Origin: an uncultured Peptococcaceae bacterium
GTDB lineage: Bacteria > Bacillota > Desulfotomaculia > Desulfotomaculales > Desulfocucumaceae
Assembly: GCA_958417755.1 (NCBI GenBank)
Contig: CATZDY010000072.1
Location: 1 to 13,356 of the forward strand
Direction of reading: 5' to 3'
Length of the DNA stretch: 13,356 nucleotides
The position numbers and the translations under genes were made by a program. Under the pieces are notes generated by a model. The model worked only from the letters and a program-made list of their open reading frames with translations, was not told the DNA's origin and searched no databases. Positions 1 through 6,722 of the stretch are shown here, one piece after another (positions within the stretch are counted from its first letter, which is position 1; every line of letters starts with the position of its first letter).

Positions 1-1797
1 TTATGGGCAAATTTAAAATATTTCCCTTACAGAAAAGACGATAAAAATTATTACACTGAAGAAACTTGCAAAGAATTGATTAAAAAAACAAAATTGGATG
101 GATATGAAGCTTGGGTATTGCCTACTTATGATGAATTCAAAGAAATGATACAGGATAAATCATTTCCCTTCCAACAGGGATTTGAATATAGGATTTTAAA
201 TGAAAATCGTTGGTTTTGTGATTGTTTTGGGCAGACCTCGCCTAAAGGTGATAAACTCACTGGCATTAATTTATATAATTTGCACGTCAGTTTATATGCA
301 GATTGCGTTTTGCCTTGTTGTCGTTATTATAAAAATGCCGTCATGGCATGCCATAAAAAAAACACAGAAGGGGAACGGTTACAAGCTATTCTGTTATTTA
401 TGCTTGAAAATCAATTGGAGCCCGTTTTTGAGCAGCAAGAGATAGTTAGGATTTATAAAAGAATCTGTGGCCAAACATTCCCTGTCAAGCAACAATTGGT
501 TGATACAAGCCACGAAAATGTTACAAAGCAAATAGCAGCTCCTAGTTTTGACTATCACACAATATTAGCTCAATATGATATCCAAGTAATTCACTCCTCT
601 GTGATTCAGTATTATGAGGCCCTTATTTCTGTTGTTGATGATTGTATGAATCGTTTGTATGAGTATGAGAGCCTAAAAGGGGAAATTGATTTTCAGGGCA
701 TTTGCTTTCATTTAACCAGAACATATCAGGATGCTATGAATTTAAGCCCAGAAGAAAATGCTTTGTTGAGAGACAGGCAGCTTTTTTTGAAAAATAATTT
801 TTCCTTGGGCATCAATGATATCCAAACCAAATTGCTTTCTATGAAAAGACAAGCTGAACAGTTTTTTACCCGCATCAGTGTTATCAATGAGAAGGAAAAT
901 TCCTTGCAAGAGCTGGCCTTATTAGAAAAAGAAGCAAGGGCAAGTTTTCCCTTGGTGGTAGAGAATATGGCCAGCATGATAAATAAGGCCCTTTTGAAAA
1001 TGGCGTTTTTAGAAAAAAACAAAGAATTTATTAGGCAAGTGATTCAATGTTGGGAGCAATGGAATGCAGATTATTATACCTTTAAAACTGTTTTAAAAGA
1101 AAAATTCATCCAAATTTGCGAAAATGAGCGTATAGACCAAGAAATATATGAACAATGGTTTGTGGATTGGCAGAATATACGGTTTCTCATTGAAGAAAGC
1201 TTTTTACCTTTGATCCGTCGGGGACTTGATGGAAGTTTGCTTTTTCCTTTGGAGACAGGGGAATCCAGTGTGCTTGCAAAAGTAATTCACCTATTAGAAA
1301 CTTTCAAAAATGAAATCAATCAGTTTTATTTGGAAGATAAAAAAGATATTTATCAAAAATTCGCTTTTCAGCTCAATGGGGCATTGCAGGAAAAATTTGA
1401 GACAGAAAACGAATTATATAAAATTACTGCTAAATTCCTCAATGAACTGAATGTAGTGATTTTTGCCTTACCAAAAACGGATGATCGGCTTTTTTTGTTA
1501 AAATGGGCCCAACCTCTTTTACAATTGCAAATGGATGAAATATATGAGTGTATGCAAAATGAAAACATAGCCAAAGTTTCCCAGGAAGTTTTAACAGAAT
1601 TTGTTGTGTTCAAACAAAAAAATTTAGCAATCTATTTTTCTGATAGCCTAGCCTATGGAGAAGCATTAAAAAAACGCGAAAAGGAATACAATGCTTTGAT
1701 ATATAAAATGCGAAAAGATTTGATGCAACAAGAATACAAAGCATCTGAATCAAACAAAGAAATGAATATAGAGGCAAGGGAAGGGAAAAAGTTATGA
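1..1797 (+). CDS. Unrecognised protein with DUF1566/Lcl-like N-terminus, 5' partial
   Basis: The frame is open from base 1, so the true start lies upstream. A TTG at 76 is the first start-type codon noted, but it has no convincing ribosome binding site. About 598 residues are visible. The first ~110 visible residues resemble the DUF1566/Lcl fold: an early LWAN, then a YYTEETCKEL helix, then DGYEAW-VLPTYDEF where the family usually has a G..DWRLPT..E pattern, and a later VLPCCRYY. That match is by pattern memory only. Counting from the TTG, cysteines cluster at 48, 50, 77, 81, 82 and 92. From about residue 150 to the end the protein is rich in Glu, Lys, Gln and Leu and looks wholly helical, with stretches that could form coiled coils. 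I see no signal peptide in the visible part, no membrane segment and no nucleotide-binding motif. It overlaps the next gene by ATGA, so the two are likely translated together and act together. Its base composition is clearly AT-richer than the ilv/leu genes. Function unknown. Confidence 0.75.
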   Translation, partial: LWANLKYFPYRKDDKNYYTEETCKELIKKTKLDGYEAWVLPTYDEFKEMIQDKSFPFQQGFEYRILNENRWFCDCFGQTSPKGDKLTGINLYNLHVSLYADCVLPCCRYYKNAVMACHKKNTEGERLQAILLFMLENQLEPVFEQQEIVRIYKRICGQTFPVKQQLVDTSHENVTKQIAAPSFDYHTILAQYDIQVIHSSVIQYYEALISVVDDCMNRLYEYESLKGEIDFQGICFHLTRTYQDAMNLSPEENALLRDRQLFLKNNFSLGINDIQTKLLSMKRQAEQFFTRISVINEKENSLQELALLEKEARASFPLVVENMASMINKALLKMAFLEKNKEFIRQVIQCWEQWNADYYTFKTVLKEKFIQICENERIDQEIYEQWFVDWQNIRFLIEESFLPLIRRGLDGSLLFPLETGESSVLAKVIHLLETFKNEINQFYLEDKKDIYQKFAFQLNGALQEKFETENELYKITAKFLNELNVVIFALPKTDDRLFLLKWAQPLLQLQMDEIYECMQNENIAKVSQEVLTEFVVFKQKNLAIYFSDSLAYGEALKKREKEYNALIYKMRKDLMQQEYKASESNKEMNIEAREGKKL

Positions 1798-2537
1798 GTT
1801 TTTTTGGCAGAATTGCCATGTTCTTAAGGGGATTGTTTGAGCATCCTACATTGCCAGAAGAAAAACAAACCGTATATACCTCTGATATTGTTGCTGACAA
1901 GGATGGGTATAGGGAAGTGGAAGAGAGTCTAACAAATTTCCCCCTGACTTTGGCTGCAAGGGACGAAGAACGCCTTGGTTTGATGCAAAATATTTGTTTG
2001 GAGTTTTTACAGTGTCATGTAGAAGGCGAAGCTGCTTTGGCAAAAGCCAAGGCCCAGGGTATGACAATGCTGGTCCAAACCATTGGAGCCATGCAAGAAA
2101 AAGTACAGGAAATTGCTGTGCAAAGATTGCAAATCATAGAAAGGGAATCCTGGCAAGTTATCAAGGAAATTGAATGTTTTTACCATGAATTGGAGCATAC
2201 AATCAAAGAATACAATGATAACTATACATTCCAGAAGCTGCCGCAATTGTTATCCCTTTTGGAGCAATATGAGAAGCATAGTCCTGCCTATATGCTTTAT
2301 AAACAGAAAATAGAAGAAGATATGGCTTGTCAAACATTTCATTATATGAATCAATTGCATGAAATTACCCAGCGACAAAAACAAGTTTTAGATAATTTTT
2401 TGCAGCACCAGAAATTGATGGTAAAACAAAATGAACAAGTGACAAAACAGCTCATTGAAACCATGGTGCAGCAGTATGCTAGGAAAGAAGAAGTTGCTTC
2501 ATTTGGTTGGCAATATAAATTCCTTGATATGAAGTAA
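1794..2537 (+). CDS. Unrecognised helical, coiled-coil-like protein (247 aa)
   Basis: The ATG at 1794 overlaps the TGA of the preceding gene (ATGA), and an AAGGGAAGGG-type ribosome binding site lies just upstream within that gene, so this start is secure. The protein opens with MSFFGRIAMFLRGLFE, which could be an amphipathic membrane-surface helix. A polar linker follows to about residue 50. From about residue 55 to 235 it is almost entirely helical, rich in Glu, Gln, Lys and Leu, with heptad-like spacing that suggests coiled coils. There is no enzymatic motif, no clear transmembrane segment and no signal peptide that I can recognise. Coupling to the upstream gene suggests a shared complex or process. 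I do not know the family; a structural or scaffold role is only a guess. Confidence 0.75.
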   Translation: MSFFGRIAMFLRGLFEHPTLPEEKQTVYTSDIVADKDGYREVEESLTNFPLTLAARDEERLGLMQNICLEFLQCHVEGEAALAKAKAQGMTMLVQTIGAMQEKVQEIAVQRLQIIERESWQVIKEIECFYHELEHTIKEYNDNYTFQKLPQLLSLLEQYEKHSPAYMLYKQKIEEDMACQTFHYMNQLHEITQRQKQVLDNFLQHQKLMVKQNEQVTKQLIETMVQQYARKEEVASFGWQYKFLDMK

Positions 2538-2555
2538 TCCAAAGAATGATATGAT

Positions 2556-2579
2556 AAATAAAGTAAAATTTATTTTTTT
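2556..2579 (+). terminator. Weak candidate terminator after the unknown gene pair
   Basis: An A/T-only 7-bp stem (AAATAAA at 2556-2562 with TTTATTT at 2569-2575, 6-nt loop) runs into a stretch of T at 2573-2579. It lies 18 bp after the stop codon of the preceding gene. The stem has no G or C pairs, so it would be a poor intrinsic terminator; the call rests on position and the T run. Confidence 0.3.
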
Positions 2580-2646
2580 GGGAAAAACCCTCACACTCAG
2601 ATATTGGATTTAGAAAAGAAGCAAATTTGAGAATGTATTTCTTGAC

Positions 2647-2675
2647 TTGACATCCAAAATCCATTTTTGTATACT
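2647..2675 (+). promoter_or_regulatory. Sigma-A-type promoter of the ilv-leu cluster
   Basis: A perfect -35 hexamer TTGACA (2647-2652) is followed after exactly 17 nt by TATACT (2670-2675), one mismatch from the consensus -10. Transcription would start near 2682, shortly before the T-box leader, giving a leader of about 470 nt before the first structural gene. This is the best promoter seen in the window and the natural start of the branched-chain amino acid transcript. Confidence 0.8.
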
Positions 2676-2710
2676 TGATATTATATTATCAATTATCTAT
2701 GGAAAGGCAA

Positions 2711-2968
2711 TGAAGGGGATTCATAGCCTGTATGTTGAGGCCTCAGAGAGCCGGGAAAGCTGGGAACCGGTGCCGGCACAGGTGAAAAACATCGCCCTGG
2801 AGTCGCCGGCTGAATCTTAGTCTCTTGTGGGAGCACCTAGGGTAGTAGGTTGGGTCGGGTTGGTTACCCGTTACCAGAACCAATGCTATGCATAGAGGAA
2901 GTGGCTTTTGTTTGAGTGACAAAGGCAAGCAGGGTGGTACCGCGCGAGGATTATAACCTTTCGTCCCT
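2711..2968 (+). promoter_or_regulatory. T-box leader, probable isoleucine specifier (ATC)
   Basis: This is a tRNA-sensing T-box leader that acts in cis on the nascent mRNA. The hallmark AGGGTGGTACCGCG sits at 2931-2944 and pairs back to the conserved CGTCCCT (2962-2968) to form the antiterminator. The TGGT bulge (2935-2938) would pair with a tRNA ACCA end, so discriminator base A. Stem I has a paired base (GATTCA 2718-2723 with TGAATC 2811-2816; GCC 2726-2728 with GGC 2808-2810). It also has the usual AGAGAGC on the ascending side (2745-2751) and a capped CCGG/CCGG apical stem. The descending side reads ATC-G-CC-CTGGAG from 2791, matching the usual spacing of specifier, purine, then YTKGAG. 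The specifier is therefore read as ATC (2791-2793), tRNA-Ile. Stem III is GCTTTTGT (2904-2911) with ACAAAGGC (2919-2926). The T-box call is secure; the codon assignment is from alignment to remembered T-box patterns and less so. Confidence 0.93.
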
Positions 2969-3004
2969 GACAATTTAATTGTCAGGAATGAAAGGTTTTT
3001 GTTT
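2955..3004 (+). terminator. T-box regulated intrinsic terminator
   Basis: A long two-part hairpin: AACCTTTC (2955-2962) pairs with GAAAGGTT (2990-2997), and inside it CCTGACAAT (2966-2974) pairs perfectly with ATTGTCAGG (2978-2986) around a 3-nt loop. A T-rich tail covers 2996-3004. Its 5' arm shares bases with the antiterminator's 3' side (2962-2968), so the two folds exclude each other. Uncharged tRNA should stabilise the antiterminator and let transcription reach ilvB; charged tRNA leaves this terminator to form. Confidence 0.9.
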
Positions 3005-3152
3005 TACCTGTAAAGCCTTTTCCGGGTAAAAAGGAAGTTAGGTATCAAGGGCTTTGTTTAGAACTGAAAAGACACACTATTCTATTGAATAGGTTTCAAT
3101 ACTACAGGGCCATACTATACAATTTTATTATGAGCAAGGGGTGTGACAGAAG

Positions 3153-4823
3153 GTGAAAATGTCCGGGGCGCAAATTTTAGTGCAGTGTCTTAAGGAGCAA
3201 GGAGTGGATACCATTTTTGGATATCCAGGGGGGCAAGTCATCCATATTTATGATGCATTGTATGATTCAGATATTAAGCACATTTTAACCAGGCATGAAC
3301 AGGGAGCCATTCATGCTGCTGACGGATATGCCAGGGCCACGGGCAAAGTGGGGGTTTGTTTGGTTACTTCCGGTCCAGGAGCAACCAATCTGGTCACAGG
3401 GATTGCCAATGCCTATATGGACTCAGTCCCTTTGGTGGCCATTACCGGTCAGGTTCCCACTTCCCTATTGGGACGAGATACCTTTCAGGAAGTGGATATC
3501 ACAGGCATCACCTTACCAGTGACAAAACACAATTATTTGGTAAAGGATGTATCGGAATTGGGGCGTATTATGAAGGAAGCTTTTCATATCGCCCGTACCG
3601 GCCGACCTGGTCCTGTACTGGTGGATTTGCCTTCTGATCTGTCCAAAGCTTATACAGAGTATGAGCCTGGGGTAAAAATGGATTTACCCGGTTATCGGCC
3701 CATGCGGTCAGCCACGGAAGAACAGCTCAATCAGGCGGCCCGTTGTATCATGGAATCCCAACAACCAGTGATTTATGCTGGAGGGGGAATCGTGAATGCT
3801 GGAGCCCATAAGGAACTGTTGCAATTGGCGGAAATGTTGGCAGCCCCAGTGGCTTCTACTTTAATGGGCATGGGAGGTTTTCCGGGGGATCATCCTTTAT
3901 TTTTAGGCATGTTGGGCATGCATGGAAGTAAATACGCCAATTACGCGGTTTGCGAAGCAGATTTATTGATTGTACTGGGGGCCCGCTTTGACGACAGGGT
4001 AACCGGGAAGGTGGATGCCTTTGCCCCCCATGCCAAAATTATTCATGTGGATATTGATCCCGCTGAAATTAACAAAAATGTGCGGGTGAACATTGCTATT
4101 CCTGGAGATGTAAAGGTGATTTTGCAACAATTGTTGTCGCGCTTGGTGGCTAAATTACCCGGAGCCTGGCAAGAGAAGGTGGAATTATGGAAAAAAGAAT
4201 TCCCCTTGCACAGTGAGGATAGCCTAGGGGTTGGGGAAACAATCAAACCCCAGCAAGCTATCCGCGAACTATATCATATCACCAAAGGGCAAGCAATCAT
4301 TACCACAGAGGTGGGGCAACACCAAATGTGGGCAGCCCATTGTTATACCTTTACCAAGCCCCGGACATTTATTTCTTCTGGAGGATTGGGTACTATGGGA
4401 TATGGATTCCCAGCCTCCATTGGGGTGCAAGTAGGGTGCCCTGATGCCTTGGTGTTTAATATTGCCGGTGATGGTAGCATTCAGATGAATATCCAGGAGC
4501 TGGCCACAGCGGTTCATTATGAATTACCAGTGAATACCACCATTTTGAACAATGGATATTTGGGAATGGTGCGGCAGTGGCAAGAGCTATTCTATAATCG
4601 TCGGTATTCCAATACAGAGCTGACGGGACCGGATTTTGTAAAGGTGGCTGAAGCTTATGGCGCGGAAGGCATTCGGGTGGAGAAACATGCTCAATTGGCT
4701 CCAGCTTTGGAACAGGCAAAAGCTTCCGCAAAACCAGTGTTGGTGGATATTGCCATTGAACGGGAAGAAAATGTATATCCCATGGTACCTCCGGGGAATT
4801 CTTTGCATGACATGTTGGGTTAA
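3153..4823 (+). CDS. ilvB: Acetohydroxyacid synthase large subunit, first copy (Trp476 type)
   Basis: This ThDP- and FAD-dependent enzyme condenses pyruvate with a second pyruvate (acetolactate, for Val/Leu) or with 2-oxobutyrate (acetohydroxybutyrate, for Ile). At 556 residues it has the normal family length. Domains in order are the ThDP pyrimidine domain with FGYPGG and catalytic Glu49 in RHEQ, the central FAD domain with GARFDDR (276-282), and the ThDP diphosphate domain with GDGS (439-442) and LNN (465-467). Trp476 in RQWQELFY is the residue that favours 2-oxobutyrate and binds herbicides in known AHAS enzymes (Trp464 of E. coli AHAS II). The C-terminus keeps the usual PMVPPG. The start is either GTG 3153 or ATG 3159: AGAAGG (3148-3153) is spaced 5 nt from the ATG, AAGGGG (3136-3141) 11 nt from the GTG. 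It is the first gene after the T-box and is followed 56 bp later by its regulatory subunit. Confidence 0.97.
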   Translation: MKMSGAQILVQCLKEQGVDTIFGYPGGQVIHIYDALYDSDIKHILTRHEQGAIHAADGYARATGKVGVCLVTSGPGATNLVTGIANAYMDSVPLVAITGQVPTSLLGRDTFQEVDITGITLPVTKHNYLVKDVSELGRIMKEAFHIARTGRPGPVLVDLPSDLSKAYTEYEPGVKMDLPGYRPMRSATEEQLNQAARCIMESQQPVIYAGGGIVNAGAHKELLQLAEMLAAPVASTLMGMGGFPGDHPLFLGMLGMHGSKYANYAVCEADLLIVLGARFDDRVTGKVDAFAPHAKIIHVDIDPAEINKNVRVNIAIPGDVKVILQQLLSRLVAKLPGAWQEKVELWKKEFPLHSEDSLGVGETIKPQQAIRELYHITKGQAIITTEVGQHQMWAAHCYTFTKPRTFISSGGLGTMGYGFPASIGVQVGCPDALVFNIAGDGSIQMNIQELATAVHYELPVNTTILNNGYLGMVRQWQELFYNRRYSNTELTGPDFVKVAEAYGAEGIRVEKHAQLAPALEQAKASAKPVLVDIAIEREENVYPMVPPGNSLHDMLG

Positions 4824-4879
4824 ACCAATTCCTATAAAATAAGTGTCAGATAATTAAAAGGAAAAAAGGGGGGTTTTTT

Positions 4880-5368
4880 ATGCGTCACACCCTTGCGGTG
4901 CTGGTGGATAATACACCTGGGGTTTTGGCCCGGGTGGCTGGATTGTTCAGCAGGCGTGGTTTTAATATTGATAGTCTTACAGTGGGGCGTACCGAGGACC
5001 CTGCCATATCCAGGATGACCATTGTTGTAGGCGGTGACGCCGGTGTGTTGGAGCAAGTGACCAAGCAGTTGTATAAGCTTATTGATGTGATAAAAATCAG
5101 CGATATTACGGCAGATGAATTTGTGGACAGAGAATTGGTATTGATCAAAGTCCATGTGGATGGTCCCCACCGGGGAGAAATCATGCAAATTGCTGATATC
5201 TTCCGGGCAAGAATCGTTGATTTAGGACGTAAAACCATTACCCTGGAATGCACAGGAAATGAAGGTAAAATCAATGCCTTTGAAGAAAGCCTGCGTCCTT
5301 ATGGCATCAAGGAATTGGTGCGGACCGGAAAAATCGCCATGTTGCGTGGCGGGAAACATGCGGGATAA
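4880..5368 (+). CDS. ilvN: Acetohydroxyacid synthase small (regulatory) subunit
   Basis: The small subunit activates the large subunit and confers feedback inhibition, usually by valine. Its 162 residues are typical of the short bacterial form. The N-terminal ACT domain (about 3-75) carries the family's VLVDNTPGVLARVAGLF and RRGFNIDSLTVG segments, whose Gly and Asn residues shape the effector site in known enzymes. The C-terminal part (about 80-160) matches the ALS/AHAS small-subunit domain with VDRELVLIKV and ECTGNEGKI. The ATG at 4880 is preceded by a run of G (4868-4873) with 6-nt spacing. It is the only small-subunit gene in the window although there are two large-subunit genes, so it may serve both or only the adjacent IlvB. 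Confidence 0.96.
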   Translation: MRHTLAVLVDNTPGVLARVAGLFSRRGFNIDSLTVGRTEDPAISRMTIVVGGDAGVLEQVTKQLYKLIDVIKISDITADEFVDRELVLIKVHVDGPHRGEIMQIADIFRARIVDLGRKTITLECTGNEGKINAFEESLRPYGIKELVRTGKIAMLRGGKHAG

Positions 5369-5401
5369 ATTGACCAAGGTATGATAAGCTTAGTCTTGGC
5401 A

Positions 5402-5431
5402 TTGGCTTATGTTGCGAATAAGCTCTATATA
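5402..5431 (+). promoter_or_regulatory. Possible internal promoter upstream of ilvC
   Basis: TTGGCT (5402-5407) and TATATA (5426-5431) are separated by 18 nt in the 125-bp ilvN-ilvC gap, each matching about 4 of 6 consensus bases. It would allow ilvC expression apart from the T-box. The match is modest and the gap is AT-rich, so a chance match is quite possible. Confidence 0.25.
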
Positions 5432-5493
5432 AAAAGTTAGATTGCTACAGGATTATAAGTCTCAAGGTTGATTGAAAAAGGGAGGAAACATCA

Positions 5494-6489
5494 ATGGTAA
5501 AAGTATATTACGATCAAGATGCGGATTTGTCTATTTTAAAAGGGAAAAAGATTGCTGTCATGGGATACGGGAGCCAAGGACACGCCCAAGCCCAGAATTT
5601 AAAAGAAAGCGGTTTGGATGTTATTGTAGGATTATATGAAGGAAGCAAGAGCCGGGATAAAGCCAAAGAAGCTGGTTTGGAAGTCTATTCTGTGGCAGAA
5701 GCTGCTGCCAAAGCTGATATCATCCAAATCGTAACCCCGGATGAAACCCAAGCAGCAACATATCAGCAGGAAATCGCTCCTTCCATGACCCAGGGAAAAG
5801 CTTTGATGTTTTCCCATGGTTTTAACATTCATTTTGGGCAAATTACGCCTCCTGAAGATGTGGATGTTTTCCTGGTAGCACCCAAGAGTCCAGGGCACAT
5901 GGTGCGCCGGATGTATCAAGAAGGCGTGGGGGTTCCTGGCCTGATTGCTGTGCATCAAGATTACACAGGTAAAGCCAAAGAAATGGCCCTGGCTTATGCC
6001 AAAGGCATTGGCTGCACCAGAGCTGGGGTGTTTGAAACTTCTTTTAAGGAAGAAACAGAAACTGATTTGTTTGGGGAGCAGGCTGTTTTATGCGGCGGGG
6101 TGAGCGAGCTCATCAAAGCAGGGTTCGAAACCTTGGTGGAAGCCGGATATGCGCCGGAAATGGCTTATTTCGAGTGTTTGCATGAAATGAAATTGATTGT
6201 GGATTTGATCAATGAAGGCGGATTGAGTTGGATGCGTTATTCTGTGAGCAACACAGCTGAATACGGAGACTACATGGTGGGCAAACGCATCATCAACGAA
6301 GACACCCGAAAAGAAATGAAAAAGGTATTGTCAGAAATTCAAAACGGTCAATTTGCCCAGAATTGGATTTTGGAAAATCAAACCAACCGTCCGGTATTTA
6401 ACGCCATGCGGAAACAAGCCCAGACTTCCCAGGTAGAAGAAGTGGGCGAAGAATTAAGAAAAATGATGCCTTGGTTAAAAAAGAGATAA
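5494..6489 (+). CDS. ilvC: Ketol-acid reductoisomerase, class I
   Basis: IlvC isomerises and reduces acetolactate or acetohydroxybutyrate to the dihydroxy acids using NAD(P)H and Mg2+. The 331-residue length is typical of short class I enzymes. The Rossmann motif GYGSQGHAQAQN is at 24-35. Catalytic His108 lies in SHGF. The metal and acid residues are Asp191 and Glu195 (TDLFGEQ), Glu227 and Glu231 (FECLHE), and Ser252 in the YSVSNTAEYGD segment. The cofactor loop reads LYEGSKSR (47-54). Many NADPH enzymes have an Arg where Tyr48 is and a Trp where Arg54 is; here there is a Glu49, so cofactor preference is open. A clean AGGGAGG ribosome binding site precedes the ATG. A terminator-like structure follows about 130 bp downstream. 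Confidence 0.97.
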   Translation: MVKVYYDQDADLSILKGKKIAVMGYGSQGHAQAQNLKESGLDVIVGLYEGSKSRDKAKEAGLEVYSVAEAAAKADIIQIVTPDETQAATYQQEIAPSMTQGKALMFSHGFNIHFGQITPPEDVDVFLVAPKSPGHMVRRMYQEGVGVPGLIAVHQDYTGKAKEMALAYAKGIGCTRAGVFETSFKEETETDLFGEQAVLCGGVSELIKAGFETLVEAGYAPEMAYFECLHEMKLIVDLINEGGLSWMRYSVSNTAEYGDYMVGKRIINEDTRKEMKKVLSEIQNGQFAQNWILENQTNRPVFNAMRKQAQTSQVEEVGEELRKMMPWLKKR

Positions 6490-6570
6490 GGATTAAAATA
6501 AAATCAGCATGAGGGATAAAAAAACAGATATTGCCTGGTTTTAAAGGGTAGGATAAGGAGTACACATAAG

Positions 6571-6621
6571 ATGGGGAACGCCATACATACAATGTTTGAG
6601 GGCGTTCCCTATGCTAAATGA
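6571..6621 (+). other. Possible 16-codon leader ORF inside a strong hairpin
   Basis: AAGGAG (6555-6560) lies 10 nt before an ATG at 6571 that opens a 16-residue frame, MGNAIHTMFEGVPYAK, ending at TGA 6619-6621. The same bases form a 12-bp stem: 6571-6582 pairs with 6601-6612, one G-T pair included, with an 18-nt loop. The terminator hairpin starts 2 nt after the stop. This layout is what a translation-coupled attenuator would look like. However, the peptide has only one Ile, one Val and no Leu, so it does not resemble classic ilv or leu leader peptides. It may equally be a plain hairpin with a chance frame. Confidence 0.25.
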
Positions 6622-6622
6622 A

Positions 6623-6652
6623 AACACCTTTTTTATGTAAAGGTGTTGTTTT
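6623..6652 (+). terminator. Candidate terminator between ilvC and the second ilvB
   Basis: A perfect 9-bp stem, AACACCTTT (6623-6631) with AAAGGTGTT (6639-6647), has a 7-nt loop and is followed by GTTTT (6648-6652). It sits right after another strong hairpin (6571-6612). The T tract is short, so termination may be partial. If it works it separates ilvBNC from the second ilvB and the leu genes, or attenuates their transcription. The rest of the 233-bp gap shows no convincing new promoter. Confidence 0.6.
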
Positions 6653-6722
6653 GCCCAGTGGTTGGTAAGTCGAACAATCATTGTCAAGATGGTCAAAATA
6701 AAATGAAAAGGGAGGATTTGCC

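Noticed and set aside
2743..2973. Minus-strand frame of 76 codons across the leader region
   Set aside because: It lies wholly antisense to the T-box, whose conserved motifs explain the sequence; there is no ribosome binding site case for it.
3077..3092. Small hairpin CTATTC/GAATAG between the T-box terminator and ilvB
   Set aside because: Six AT-rich pairs, no T tract and no link to the T-box fold; likely chance in AT-rich leader sequence.
3130..3156. Eight-codon frame MSKGCDRR just before ilvB, overlapping its start
   Set aside because: No ribosome binding site of its own, no run of branched-chain codons, and T-box control makes a leader peptide unnecessary.
4885..5274. Long minus-strand frame opposite ilvN (and similar ones opposite ilvB, leuC and leuB)
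   Set aside because: They are antisense shadows of strongly conserved genes and resemble no protein I know.
6651..6709. Promoter-like hexamers upstream of the second ilvB (TTGCCC with AACAAT; TTGTCA at 6681)
   Set aside because: Neither pair combines a good -10 with proper spacing, so I could not support a separate promoter, though one may exist.
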